Shown here piece by piece: positions 33,435-47,263 of a stretch of 64,000 nucleotides of DNA (positions within the stretch are counted from its first letter, which is position 1; each line of letters starts with the position of its first letter). Source of the stretch: Trifolium pratense (lineage: Eukaryota > Streptophyta > Magnoliopsida > Fabales > Fabaceae); the NCBI RefSeq assembly GCF_020283565.1, contig NC_060061.1, positions 34,199,362 to 34,263,361 on the forward strand, in the 5' to 3' direction. The position numbers were made by a program, and so were the translations under genes. The notes under the pieces were generated by a model, which was given only the letters and a program-made list of their open reading frames with translations, had not been told where the DNA came from and did no database searches.

Positions 33435-34113
33435 AACCATATCAAATATATGAAACGTAGAAGGCCTTATTATGCAAACAAAGGTCTCAAAAGTCCCCTT
33501 TACAATAGTGGATCCTCTAGATTTGAATGGAGTAGTAAGACAAACACAAACAAGTGGAAAACCGCAAGGGTAGGATCAAGTTCTGGTAGAACTATTCTTG
33601 GTTTGCCTCCAACAGGTCCATTAAATATAGAAGATGTTAAAGATGCGTAAGTGCTTTAGGTTTCATGTTTACTGCCAGTTCCTCTACCAGACATACTTAT
33701 ATCTCTTTATTGCCATTGTAGTTTCCGGTTATCAGCTTTAAAATGGCATCCTGATAAGCATCAAGGCCCTTCGCAGGTTCGTTTGAAAATAGTTGTTTGT
33801 TCAAATTCCGCTATGCAGCGGTGCTCTAGTGCCACTATTTGACAACATTTTATCCTGAATAGCATGTCTCAGAACAATAGCGATTTGTTCTAATTCTGCT
33901 ATGTTATAGCGTTGTATTGCCGTTGTAGGTGCTAGTTAACTCGACCCTTATAAAAACTAGGTGCATGTAACCTTTTTGGTTATATGAATGTATGCGTTAT
34001 CTGGTCTTATATATATGTATTTAACCTTTCCGTGATTGTAGGCAATGGCGGAAGAAAAATTTAAACAATGTGCAGATGCATACAAGACATTATGCAATGC
34101 TCTCTCCCCATAA
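33435..34113 (+). pseudogene. J-domain gene copy 3, partial (exon 3 fused to exon 5)
   Basis: Exon 3 sequence (from 33435) runs through GLKSPLYNSGSSRF and then straight into the TNTNKWKTA segment of exon 5, ending at about 33648; exon 4 and the acidic run are deleted. Exon 6 (33722-33776, HPD kept as WHPDKHQGPSQ) and exon 7 (34042-34113, ending in TAA one codon before the usual stop) follow with good splice sites. Exons 1 and 2 are absent, so no presequence is present. A 67-codon open part from 33450 could start a truncated J-protein, but I rate it a pseudogene. Confidence 0.8.
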
Positions 34114-34690
34114 TAGGAGGAAACATGGCTTCTCGAAGCTTCCTTAATCTCAAATCAATGTTGGTCACTGGTGTAGCTGTGTAGGATCAAATTTAATTGG
34201 CTGTATTTTTATTCACAGTAAAGTTAAAATATTTGCATCTATTTGTTTAACTTTGCTCACTCTAACACAAAGAGTAGTGATGAATGATCACTCAGAAAAG
34301 CACATTTTTTCAATGCAAATTTTAAGTAGCTCCCATTCGAAGAGATTATATCAGAAAAATCGTATTATTTGAATATCAAAATATAGACATAGTAGGCGAC
34401 ATTGTATATGTTTATCCATTTTAGAGTGAATATGACAAATCAAATTAGTAATGTCATGTTAGATAGTGAAAGGTTAAGTGAAAAAAGTGGTTTCTGAATA
34501 CCCCTTTGCTGGAAAATGACTATTAAAAAGATTCTACAAGACAGATTTTCATTTCAGAATGGACACTTGAATGAACAAGTGGAAATCAATCATTCAATTT
34601 TATACATACAAACAAAAACAAGCTATTGCTGCTACTATTAATCATAACTCTTTCTCTAACAAAATATCATAACGTTACAAAGCATTTAAG
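34114..34690. other. Gene-free region downstream of J-domain copy 3
   Basis: Contains another copy of the J-domain gene 3' flank (GGATCAAATTTAATTGGCTG and ATTATTTGAATATCAAAATA). Nothing else was seen. Confidence 0.5.
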
Positions 34691-34830
34691 CCTATGTTTG
34701 GTATCACGTTGAGTATGCCAGAATTACGACGACCTACCGGAAATTTACTGAAGCTACAGAGTGTAGCTTCTGTTAAATTACGGTAGATCATTGTGATTTT
34801 GACATATCTATATTGAACTAAACACACACA
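34691..34830. mobile_element. Diverged MITE of the CTATGTTTGGTATCACG family
   Basis: The ends CCTATGTTTGGTATCACG and (inverted) GTGTGTGTTTAGTTCAATA are imperfect inverted copies that continue through TATG(C/T)CA(G/A)AAT to a GAAGCTACAGAGTGTAGCTTC core hairpin at the centre. A better-preserved relative lies at 63626-63772. It sits just past the 3' end of the minus-strand gene. Confidence 0.75.
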
Positions 34831-34865
34831 CTAAATTGAACTAAAACAACCCAAAATGGTAAACC

Positions 34866-35447
34866 TTAAAAACAGAGAAGAACAACAGAGGAAGAGATCA
34901 TGAAACCATAGATCAAGATCAAAAACCCAAAATGAAGAGCCCAATTTCTCTTAAACTTACCAAAATAACTCTCAGGAGGTTCTTGATAATGAATCTCAAA
35001 TTCTTCATCACCAACAGCATCATAATCAGCACCACCACCACCACTACTCAACCTCATCTTCATATCCCTAAGCTTCTCAGTTGCTAAACCAAGTGTAAGC
35101 TTATGACACCTTCTCTGATACTTGAATCCATTAATGCATCTAAGAGTTTGTGCTACTGAGACATAGAAGATAAGATGTGCCATGGAAAGAAGTGTTATTG
35201 GGATCCAACAATGGCGACATTGAAGACGAGGTGACATTGATTGTGCCATGAAAACTAAAGAAAGAAAGATGAAGAAGATTTGGAAGAGTTTGTGAAGTTC
35301 CTTTTTTTGAAGGTCAATGGCTCTTTTCTTTTCAAGGGTTTTCTCAAAATGGAGCTGGATGATTGTGTTTAGTGCTTGAAAAGCTGTTTCTCTTGAAACT
35401 ACTTGTTGTTGGTGTTGATGGTGGTGGTGGTTTTCATAGTCTGCCAT
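34866..35447 (-). CDS. Uncharacterised three-helix membrane protein, intronless
   Basis: A single open frame of 193 residues. The N-terminus is His/Gln-rich (NHHHHQHQQQ). A basic, charged region (EKTLEKKRAIDLQKKELHK) comes before the first hydrophobic segment (about residues 55-70, FQIFFIFLSLVFMAQ), and a second follows at about 82-100 (WIPITLLSMAHLIFYVSVAQ). A hydrophilic loop with GGGG and acidic residues leads to PPESYFGKFKRNWALHFGF and a third hydrophobic stretch at the very C-terminus. I do not recognise a named domain; similar small proteins are annotated only as transmembrane proteins in plants. Coding-like composition, a full-length frame and a (GA)n leader on the transcribed side support a real gene. 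Confidence 0.8.
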   Translation of the reverse strand: MADYENHHHHQHQQQVVSRETAFQALNTIIQLHFEKTLEKKRAIDLQKKELHKLFQIFFIFLSLVFMAQSMSPRLQCRHCWIPITLLSMAHLIFYVSVAQTLRCINGFKYQRRCHKLTLGLATEKLRDMKMRLSSGGGGADYDAVGDEEFEIHYQEPPESYFGKFKRNWALHFGFLILIYGFMISSSVVLLCF

Positions 35448-35452
35448 GGTTA

Positions 35453-35472
35453 GAGAGAGAGAGAGAGAGAGA
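35453..35472. repeat. (GA)n microsatellite in the likely 5' UTR of the minus-strand gene
   Basis: Alternating G and A directly upstream of the start codon at 35447, read as (CT)n on the coding strand. CT-rich leaders are common in plant genes. Confidence 0.85.
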
Positions 35473-35879
35473 AGGGTGATGTAGTAGCTGTAGTCCGGTG
35501 TGAGTGTGACTGTGTTTGTTGTCTCGTTCCGACAATAACGTTTGTTTGTTGGAAGAAGTGATTGCTACCAAATTTAAAAGGTGAAATTAATATTTACACT
35601 CAAAAGCTGGTGTTGAGTTTGTCTTTTTGTCACAGTAATTATTTTTCTGTTGTTGGACAGGGTGTCACAGTAATACTAGTAGGAGTAATTTAATGTGAGT
35701 TTAAATTTGAATTTGAATGAAGTTTAACTTTGAGGATGGATCCATCATCCATGTCTATTAGTAGTACTAGTAGTATGAAATGTTATAATGAATTTTACAA
35801 AATTTATCATTGAATTGACAAGTTTATATTATATAGTCATTAAAAAAAATAAAAAAAATTAAAAATCATTTGATATGTT

Positions 35880-36372
35880 ATAGAGAATCATCACATTTTT
35901 AGAGATTGTTTGAACTCCATGATGATTTGGGATGCTTTGATTTTCAACAAGGATGTTACCTTCAATTCTCCGGATTTTCGTTTTCGGTTCAAACATCATG
36001 CTCTAACTCTTAATGGTATTATCTTCATTATAACATGTTGGATCTTATGGAAGTCTCGAAATGATAAAATTTTCAATGGCAATGATTGGTTGAATTGGAA
36101 TTGCCTTCGCCAAATATATTCTCTTCATTCTGATGTGTTGCATCTCCTCTCTAAAGAAGACATCTACAAAGTGCAAACCTATAGTAGATAGTATCATTAA
36201 AGTCAATGTTGACGACAACTCTCTATCTAACCGAGTGAGATCATGTTTTGGTGGTCTTATGAGAAATAATAATGGTGATCGGTTATTGGGTTTCTCTGGT
36301 TTTTGTGGTATCTCGTTCATGACCTTCGTATTGTTTACGGTGTTGGTCATGAGAATTACAAAATTTATCTAA
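35880..36372 (+). mobile_element. LINE fragment with degenerate RNase H-like end
   Basis: A frame from 35910 has IIFIITCWILWKSRNDKIFN, the typical W..WK.RN..IF segment after the LINE zf-RVT domain. A second frame from about 36175 continues with VDSIIKVNVDDNSLSNRVRS and FGGLMRNNNGDRLLGFSGFC, the start of an RVT_3/RNase H domain. The frame shift between the two, and the missing remainder, show a dead copy. Confidence 0.82.
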
Positions 36373-36986
36373 GAATTAAATAATTTTAACAAAAATATTA
36401 TTATTAGAATATTATAATCAGAGTTCGCTTTAAGACTCGTTTAATGTTAGGTTGGCCTTATTACAATATGACCGGACCAGGTTCCTAGTTCGGTCGCAGA
36501 TCAATTTTTAAAAGATTGATGTCATAGTTTTTTTTTTATAGAATATAGGTCACAATCGTCAATATTTTCGTCAATAAATATAGAACAATTATATATGAAT
36601 GAAAGACAAAGAGACAACAAGTTGTGCCGCTAATTCTTTTTGAACGGCAAAATCAATTTGGTGGGGATACAACATTGTTATTCATAACTTTTTGAACTCT
36701 TTGCAAAATATTCACAATCTCGACAAAAGTGTCAAATATAAATGGTATGAAAATGAATTTTAGAAGTTTAAATTTTTGTCCTTGGTTTATTTTTGGGCAA
36801 AACAAACTATCCACCACCAATTGAGAATTTGCTTTTTCAGTCCAATCACTATATTGCATGGGGACCAAATTATAAAAAAGTAAAATAAATCAGAAAAAAA
36901 AAAATATAACAAACTGAAAATAAAAACCTCGGTAAAGAGAAAACAAAGGTGGTTGCCAGCTTCATAGAGAAGAAAGAAAGACAACA
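36373..36986 (+). promoter_or_regulatory. Gene-free upstream region of the carbamoyl-phosphate synthase gene
   Basis: AT-rich sequence ending in the leader ATAGAGAAGAAAGAAAGACA directly before the ATG at 36987. No distinct TATA element or repeat could be singled out. Confidence 0.4.
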
Positions 36987-39900
36987 ATGGCGACAAAAGC
37001 TTTGTCCTTCACCCTATCTCTCAACGACCTCTTCGGTTCCAAGTCTCCAAAAACCGCTTCAAAAGTTTCCGTTTTCTCTGTCAGATGTTCCGCCGGTAAC
37101 CCTCTTTGCTTTTCATTTTGTTGTTATGAGCTTGTCACTCACTGCGCCGTTTATGCTATTGTTATGGTTTTAGATTTGATTAGATTATTATACATTTTGT
37201 GACTGTTATTATTCTTTTTCATAAAAAAATGATTCTTTTTATTGTTATAGATGATGGGTCTATTAGGATATATCAATTTTTTGATACTATATAGATTTCT
37301 TTGCATAAGAAAAGTGAAGATGAAAAGTAAAAAAATTGATTCTTTCTTCAAGAGGGAGCAACAATTGTGTAAATGTTAGCATTAATTAAGGTTCGTTTGG
37401 AAAATGAGGTTGTGTATCTAATGCTTGTATGCCTAAAATGTTAGCCTTATTTCAAGAATATTACTCCTATCTCAATGAAATTCTACATGCAGAAGAACAA
37501 AGCATTTTTTGTTTTAAAATGATAGATTTGCGAAAGAAATAAAATTGGTAAACGACTTGGTGTCCCCAAGTTTTCTGTTCAAGTTTTGCCGCTGGTTAGG
37601 GTTTAAACAAAGGAATAAATGAATGTATAGGTAATGGAGAAAGGCCTTGGAAGAATTCGGATGCTAGACTTGTGCTAGAAGATGGTTCGATTTGGAAAGC
37701 TAAATCGTTTGGTGCTTCAGGAACCCAAGTTGGTGAAGTTGTTTTCAATACATCGTTAACTGGGTAAGCCAAATAAGCCAAATTATAAATCATAGGCTAT
37801 TCTCTTTTTCTTGTTTTATTGGTTTGCTTTTTACCTAATTGAGTGCGTGTTTCATTTGTTATGTTCTATGTTCCTCAGGTATCAAGAAATTTTAACCGAT
37901 CCTCTATGTTCGTGTTCCTCAGGTATCAAGAAATTTTAACCGATCCTAGTTATGCTGGACAGTTTGTTCTGATGACAAATCCGCACATTGGGAATACAGG
38001 CATTAATTTTGGTTAGTATCTATTTATATTTAATTTTCCTTGTATCCTTGTGCTTCAAAGCCGTTTTAAAACTGCCTTTGTTTCATTGTCTGTCAGATGA
38101 CGAGGAATCAGCACAATGCTTCCTTTCTGGTCTAGTAATTAGGAGTTTGAGTATCAGGTTCTGTTCTCATGCTCTGGAAATATTTTTCGTTGATTGAGCT
38201 TGCTTTACTTTAGTCTACTTACTCTTTGTTTTTCCTGTCTTTTTGCAATGGATATTTATTCAGTACCTCAAACTGGAGATGTGAAAAAGATCTAGGCGAT
38301 TACTTAGCAGAAAGGAATGTCATGGGAATTTGTAAGTAATTTATGAGAAACAAGAACTCTATGGTCTGTGTAAACTCTGGATTTTTCTTTTGACACAGTA
38401 CTTTGTGATGCAACAGATGATGTTGATACACGGGCAATCACACGCAGATTACGGGAAGATGGAAGCCTTATTGGTGTTTTGAGCACTGACAATTCCAAAA
38501 CAGACGAGGAATTGCTTCAGATGTCTAAATCATGGGATATTGTTGGTAAGGATATGACTATTAGAGGAGATTACTCAAATGTTTTTAAACCGGGAATTAC
38601 ATGTCTTTAGTTTCTTATTTTCAGGTATTGATCTAATTAGTGGGGTATCTTGCAAGTCTCCATTCGAATGGGTTGATAGAACAAAGGAAGAATGGGAGTT
38701 TAGCTCCAGTGAAGGGCCTAGAGGCACTTTCCATGTAAGTTTATACCGTAGGCTATTTTTTTTTTGACTCCCTTTTGTCGACTTTTGGGTGATTAAAATT
38801 ATGTTTCATACTAATGAATGTAATTTTAGGTAGTTGCGTATGATTTTGGAATCAAGCATAATATACTTAGGCGCCTAGCATCTTATGGCTGTAAAATCAC
38901 TGTTGTGCCATCTACATGGCCATCATCTGAAACTTTGAAGTTAAATCCAGATGGCGTGCTTTTCAGTAATGGCCCAGGAGATCCATCTGCTGTTCCTTAT
39001 GCCGTTGAAACAGTAAAGAATATTATTGGAAAGGTTCCTGTTTTTGGAATTTGTATGGGACATCAATTGCTAGGCCAGGCTTTAGGGGGTACAACCTACA
39101 AGATGAAATTTGGTCACCATGGAGGAAATCATCCTGTTCGTAACCTTCGAACTGGCCGTGTTGAAATTAGTTCTCAGGTATGCAAACTAATGAGATTCTT
39201 TTCTACACCTTTTGTTTCTTAGCATTCCACCAATAGTCATAGTAATTACTCTCTTTTCTACACCATTTGTTTCTTAGTTTAAGATTCTTTTCTACTTAAA
39301 TCTATTTGAATCTATTAAGTCTGATGGAAAAGGGAAAATATATTTGTGGTAGACCTTGCCTCATAGGGGTCAGGACCTGGCCCCTTTTATTAAGGATCTT
39401 AAACCAAAACTCACTATGATAGTGACTGGTGGTAGAAAAACAATGTAACTGGTTATATACAGCAGCACATAAATTCTGTATATAGCAGCAAACATGTTGA
39501 AGTGAAGGTATCATGTGCAGTTCTTTATGTAGTCAATTTAGATAGCCTGTGTTCTTTTTAATGTTCCATGTCATTTATATTTTTTATCAAGTGTTTTCAT
39601 TCAAGTAGTATTTGTCCTTTTTTATGGCCTTCGGATATAAATTGATATCTGGATTAATTGATATATAAATGGGCAGAACCACAACTATGCGGTTGACCCT
39701 GCCACACTACCCGAAGGAGTGGAGGTTACTCATATCAATCTTAACGACAGCAGTTGTGCTGGTCTTGCTTTCCCTGCTCGAAAGATTGTGTCTCTTCAAT
39801 ACCACCCTGAAGCATCCCCTGGACCTCATGATTCTGACAATGGTGAGAGACTTCAAACTTGCAGCACTGTTTATTAAAAGAAGTTTGGTGTGGTCGTCAA

Positions 39901-40146
39901 TCTATTAACTTGACCTTTACAGCGTTGAAACATTTTAGGTTCAAGTTCAGGATAACGTGTTTTGTAGGATATAATCATTGATCCAATATGCTTCTACTGT
40001 TTCGTACATTGAATTGAATTTGGATTTGACAAATAACCACTATTGTGATTGTTGATAATGCAGCTTTTAGGGAGTTTATAGAGCTAATGAAGCATGAAAA
40101 AAACAAAACATCGAATGAAAATCTACACCAACTACAATCGGTGTAA
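36987..40146 (+). CDS. carA: Carbamoyl-phosphate synthase small (glutaminase) subunit, plastid
   Basis: Ten exons: 36987-37095, 37631-37763, 37923-38011, 38097-38157, 38264-38331, 38417-38545, 38625-38734, 38830-39177, 39677-39842 and 40064-40146. They total 1296 nt, or 431 residues, the usual plant length. Residues 1-37 are a Ser/Lys-rich chloroplast transit peptide. The CPSase N-domain begins [20 protein letters not shown] and contains [15 protein letters not shown]. The class I glutaminase domain shows [11 protein letters not shown], the nucleophile Cys in [21 protein letters not shown] and the His/Glu pair in [12 protein letters not shown]. It releases ammonia from glutamine for the large subunit, making carbamoyl phosphate for arginine and pyrimidine synthesis. 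Exon 6 must start at 38417 to give [13 protein letters not shown]. Exon 3 has a duplicated acceptor (see 37871-37955). Confidence 0.95.
37871..37955 (+). repeat. 44-bp tandem duplication spanning the intron 2 / exon 3 acceptor of carA
   Basis: TTCCTCAGGTATCAAGAAAT and the following TTTAACCGATCCT occur at 37871 and again at 37915. Both copies contain an AG acceptor with the same context. Only the second (37921-37922) leads into an open frame; the first reads to TAA within the second copy. Confidence 0.95.
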
Positions 40147-41687
40147 GTCATTAAAGCAAGCTGCTATTCCCACCGGACTAGAAGATTAAAGTATTAAAGT
40201 ATGTGATAAAAGCTCAAGTTCTTAGTAGTTTCAATCTATGGTTTGTATATGAATAAGGACTTCCTAGGGGTCGATCAAGATTTTCTTGTGTCCATTTTCT
40301 GTATGAGGGCTGGCAGCCGATCATCATAGGCTACTTCATCGAAGGTTAATGTACTCTAAATGTAGTACCAATAACTGTGTTTTAGCTAGCTATTTTTGAA
40401 ACCCGGTACCTGGTTTATTACTGCTATGACTTGGGATGTGGAGAGTGAAACTTATAATTTATTTATAATTGACCCTTGCTTTATTTGTTATCAACCATGA
40501 AACCTATTAGATGGAGACTGGTGTGCAACAAACATTTTTTTAGATTAGGCTCCTAAATAATATTTTTTTATATCGACTCGTTTGATGAACAAATTAGTAA
40601 ATAACCGTTGGATGCATATCTGCGGCCTAGAATAAAAAACACAACTGTAGTCACTCCGTATATTAATAATTTACTCTGTCTCCTTCGTTGCTTCTGTTAT
40701 GTTTATTTGTTGGTGTCAAATCTCTTGCCTGCACTTATATTCTGTCTCCTTTTTAACAATTGCAATTTTAATTCATCTTTCAATTGCGATTTTAGACACT
40801 CATGTTTTGATCACTGAAGATAATTTTGTTGGGGAAAAAAGAAGGGGTTTATTCAATTTTTTTATTTTTGGTAGAGAAAAAAAGAAGCTTGATTTCTGTC
40901 AACAAAAAAAAAAAGAAGCTTGTTCAATTGATTTGAAAAACCACATCATCCTGAACGATCATGAATATTAACACATCAAAAGCAATCAAATTGAATAAGA
41001 CAAAATTGGTTTTGTGGGAAAAATAAAATGTGGAAATTAAATAGGGAGTGTAGAGGGATATTTAATTGAACGTAGAAACACTGAGATTAGACGATAACCA
41101 AATGTGTTGAAGAAGTGGGCGTCGAATACACTGAGATGGCGGAGAAGAAGATACAAGGTCGACAGTAAATTGTTAGTATGCAGAGTTACTACAGTTATGT
41201 TTTGTGTTCTCACCGTAGTCATCTCCTATATCCATATATGCATAATAAATATAAATATGTTGTTTAAACTATACACTCTTTTTTTAGTTGTTATTTGTCA
41301 AATTCATATTTTTTTTCATTCTCTAAGAGCATAAAAAAAAATGGTGAATGCTAGGGTGATGATTAAAATTAGAAGAGGGAACATGTACAAACTTTTCATT
41401 ATCTCTTTATCATTCTATCACGTGTAATTATGTTATGAAGTTGTTATTTTTTTTATAGTTATGAAGTTGTTATTAGATCACAAGAAATATCACTCTCATT
41501 CTTGGTCACTATCCGTATCTTATATTTGGTCACTATCCGTATCTTATACGTGCCTTAATTATCCTTTTCCTGTCATTCAATGCTATCATGATTCCCTCCC
41601 ATGGCATATCAATTTCAATTCCATATTTTTCTAACTTTCCATTTAATTCAACTCAATCTCATTCCCCCAACCCATACACATTAGAGC

Positions 41688-41791
41688 CGGTTAAAAAGTT
41701 CAAAGAATAAATTGTTGAGAACGAAGCATCGCCTAAAGACGGTTAAAAAGTTTAAAGAATAAATTGTTGAGAACAAAGCATCGCCTAAAGA
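41688..41791. repeat. 52-bp tandem duplication
   Basis: CGGTTAAAAAGTTCAAAGAA through GCATCGCCTAAAGA occurs at 41688 and 41740 with only a couple of differences. A shorter duplication of TTGGTCACTATCCGTATCTT lies just upstream at about 41502-41546. Confidence 0.9.
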
Positions 41792-43559
41792 TGATGAGGG
41801 GTTATTGGTACTGCTACCATTTGAGGGACATGGTGATGGCATGATCAATTCCTCTCTTATCCCAATCTGCTTTCAATTGGATTGGTTTTCAAGGTTACCG
41901 AGACTTTGTGCGACAACAATCCTTCTCATGAGTTTCCTCTTACAGATAAAAAGGATCTAGATCTGAATTCTGAAACTCTTATAACTCCTCCTGGTTATGC
42001 GTCTAAGCTCGTGAGGTTCGCGGTACCAACCATTGTGTGATCGTGTTGGCGACGACAATGAACTCAATTTCTACATTGTTGTTACAACACTTTCAGTCTA
42101 TCTACGACCCTAGTGGATTTTGTGTTAAATCGAAGCTAAAATAATTTTGAGTAAAATTAGAAGTCAAAACGAGTTTACACGATAAAACCACTAAAACTCG
42201 CATGTTTTCACCAAACGATTCAAAAACTTAATTATTTTAGTCAATTCAAAAGTTTAATTTAATCATATTAGTAATAAATACAATATAATATATAGAGACT
42301 CACTTAATTTTATAATAATATAGTAGATGTTAATAATTATATGAGTAATGATTATTTACACTTGTGAATATTTTTTTATAATTGTATAATAGTATAAATT
42401 TTCTTGTACCAAAACAAAATTATAGTATAAAAATTCATAGATGAATAATTGATTATTTGGTTATATTTTAGACCAAGTACTTCAATGATCCTAACAAAAG
42501 AATTTTTGCTTATAAAGGGGACGGAGAAACGAGATATATTAAAAATTAGATAGATAATAATTTTTAGTACTTGTGTGTTACCAACAACCTCTCCAATTTT
42601 TATGCACGTGTGCGCGAAAAAATTGATAAAATAATATAATATTGCAACATTTTATGCGATTATTTAAATATAATAATTTTTTTTAGATAGACGAAATGAT
42701 ATCCTACCTAACAATTTCGATATTTCTGTTAGTTGAGCTAAGATTTGTGGACATTTCAATATAATAAATTATTTAATAAATAATAGATACATGAACATTG
42801 TAAAAAAAAAAGATACATAATATAACGGGGATTTCGTAAAAATAAAAATAAAACAATAGAGTTAAAATATATAAATACTTTGTAATTCAATCATATGTAA
42901 TATATTCAATCTCACATGACATGCGTGTTTCTAAGAGTCATATTTAATAGGCGGAAAAAAAAATGAGAGAGATATTATTTCTTTACAAGATATATTGTTG
43001 GGCATATAGTTGTATTATTTGTTATTGAAATGCATGACTTTTTCATATTTAACTAATGAGAATGAGAGAAATTCAATTAAGTGTGAATTATCTAATATTT
43101 AAATTTATTTTTAATTAAAAATTAATAATATATTGATTTTGTCATATTTTCTTTAATTAATATTCATAATACCTAAATTTCTAAATTAAAATTGCTAATT
43201 TTAGATTACATTCTAAATTAAACAAGTTAAAATATATATTATATGTTTATTTTAATGAGGTAAATTCTACAAATTTATGAGTTGAATTTATGTTTCGCTC
43301 TGAAGAAACATCAGGTAAAATGCTTTGGGATAACAAGAGAATGAGGCACCACAAGAATACTATGTAGCAACATTTAACGCTCACAAATACTATGTAGCAT
43401 GGTTAGCCAATTATTTTTTGGGTACATAGACAATGATAAAGTCATTATAAACTCACACGCACAAGTGAGAGTCAGAGCTCGAACCCATGCATGGTTAGTC
43501 AATTTATAATTGGTCAAATTCTCTATTTTTATGGGTTCTTCTAATTCCACTCTTAAGGT

Positions 43560-43645
43560 GAATACGTGAAATGATCATGATTCGAACCCGACCCCTTGCA
43601 TATATAATGCAATGTCATTGTCATGCCAACTGAGCTAAACTCTCG
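43560..43645 (-). repeat. tRNA-like SINE head (antisense)
   Basis: On the minus strand TAGCTCAGTTGGCATGACA (box A) and GGTCGGGTTCGAATC (box B) sit at tRNA-like spacing. There is no cloverleaf-capable anticodon arm or CCA-proximal stem, so this is a SINE or decayed tRNA copy, not a functional tRNA. A second box-B-like GAGCTCGAACCC lies nearby at about 43478. Confidence 0.6.
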
Positions 43646-44589
43646 AGATTATTTAAATGATTCCCACTAAATAACAACATTCATTAATAAAAAAACAATA
43701 AAAAAAATCAATAAATGAATTATGTAATTTAATTTCTGTATTAAATTGTGATGAAAAATTAAATTTATTTTGGTAAGAACTTTTTGACGATATAATAAGT
43801 TATATTGAAATAACAAAAAATTATTTATGAAGTTTTTTTCTTTCTTATATTCAAAATTAAATATGTCTTTTCAAATATAATAACCAACATTCTCCCCTTT
43901 TCATGTCTCTGTTTTCTTAATATCTGAAAAAGCATTTAAATGAAAATAGAAGACGAGATTTTTTTTGTCACCCTACGTATTTCTCGCACACCATATGTCT
44001 TTCACGTTTTATCCTTTCGCTATTTAAGTAGTTGACGATATAAAAATAAGAATTTTTTTAGAAATTTTGAAATTATCATCCGCTACCTAAGTACCCTTCT
44101 GCTACTTATATAATAATAGTATACTATTTTCATCCCAAGTTATAAACAAAAAAAAAAATTAAGAAAAACAAAAAACATAATAATATGAAATATTTTTTGT
44201 AAAAATAGTTGCATAGATGTAAAAATAGTTTTTATTAATTGAAAAAGAGAAGAGAGAGTAAATTAAATGCAGTTTATATTTAATTTCATGAAAATAAGCA
44301 AAAAAAATAAATGTTAAGTTTTTCAATTATAATTTGGAAAAAAAATGAGTTTTTCTTCCATTTTTTTGGGGACGGAGAAAATATTAACAAAATAGAAGAA
44401 TTAAGTTATGTCTTAAAATAGTTAAATATAAATAATTTTATATTAAATTTTCCAATACACATTTTTTTTGTTTTGAATGTGTACCGATACATTCGTTGTA
44501 ACTAGCCACATATTTATCCACATGTTGAGTTTTTTGTTTTTTTATCCGCATGTTGAGTTGACGCACAGAAAAGTAATTGGAGGTGAAAA

Positions 44590-44690
44590 TTGCTAATTAC
44601 CAACTAGTTGAGCTAAGGATGGATGAAAGAGCAGGAGGTCCAAAATTCAAGTCCTAAAAAAACTAACATAACATTGCTTAAAAAAAAAAA
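44590..44690 (+). repeat. Possible degenerate SINE with A-run
   Basis: CAACTAGTTGAGCTAAGGAT, then CCAAAATTCAAGTCC about 35 bases on, then a terminal A-run at about 44680. Weak box matches only. Confidence 0.3.
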
Positions 44691-45855
44691 TACAACTATT
44701 ATAATAGCACCAGGGTTCTGTATAACTACGTGTAGGATAGGCAGAGAAATGTAATTAGGTGGTAAAAATTGAGGATAAAAAATGGGCTTAGAAGGACTGA
44801 TTAATTAGTGTATTCTGCACGGTAGAATTAATTATTAAAGAACATACTTGGTTCGTGGAAGGCCACTAATATATCATTTCATTTCATTAGGTCCCCAATA
44901 AATGACATATCCCGCACATTATGCTTCATTCAAATTTTTGTGGTCCTTTGCATTTGTTCCACATGCAGCGACAGACAATATTTTGCAGTTATTATAGTAA
45001 TACTTTCTGTCACTAATACGCATTATGTTTGGATGTGTGGGATTAACATCACTTATATAAAAATAACATTTAAAAATCATCACTTCACTTGGATCATATC
45101 AAATCGCATAGTTAATGACCAACCCTTTCTGAGAACAATTCTTTCGATCCATGTAAACCGATAATGTTCGCAATTTGCATGACACTTCACTAACACCATA
45201 TATCAATTAATGAAAGAATGTCCTGCTAATATGAACCCTAAGTTGAGTAACCTATAAAACAGAAGGCCTCAATTGAGAATAAAAACTCAATTTATTAATA
45301 ATTTTTTAAAGGTCTCAATTTGAATAAAACTTTTCTAGTGTTAATTCCTTTAGAAGTTTGCCTTAAAGAATTTCAGCATAGGAAGCACTCCAAATTTAAC
45401 GAGCACATAATTCATGTATAAATTCAATTCAAAATTTTTTTTTGACCAAATTCAAAATTAAATTGCGCAAATTGACGATATTGTAAAATAATCTCGATAC
45501 ATGCTAATGTGCTATAGACATAAACATGAACGTTCCAAAAGGGGGGGGAAACCTTCAAATGTAAACTCTGAAAAAAGGGAGAAGGGAAATAAAAATTAAA
45601 ATAAGCATCACTCCTTACTACAGACAGCCTAATTAACAAGGCATGGAAGAATTCAAAGGCAAAAAATGCCTCTTAACTCCTTGCCCTTGACATTCAGCGG
45701 GCTGCCATAGAACATTTGATAAATCAATCTCAGAATATACCCTCCAATGATCCTATCTCACCTCTTATCCACCAACATAGTTCACATGACATGACAGAGA
45801 CACCAAAAAAGCAACCACAGCAAAAATAACTTACCATTATTGCATCATTTTGGAC

Positions 45856-47263
<1,408 letters not shown>

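Larger units (their letters stand above)
40147..45855. other. Large gene-poor AT-rich region
   Basis: No frame above about 90 codons resembles a protein. The carA 3' UTR occupies the first few hundred bases. About 41800-42100 has a more balanced base composition, as in an old coding or transposon remnant, but no family was recognised. 42300-44500 is extremely AT-rich. Small repeats are listed separately. The actin 3' UTR lies at the right end. Confidence 0.6.

Noticed and set aside
41037..41334. Overlapping frames of 60-76 codons on both strands in the carA-actin interval
   Set aside because: No recognised motif, no splice support, and low-complexity AT-rich surroundings.
43560..43645. Possible tRNA gene on the minus strand
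   Set aside because: Box A and B are present but acceptor and anticodon stems do not pair by eye; treated as a SINE head.
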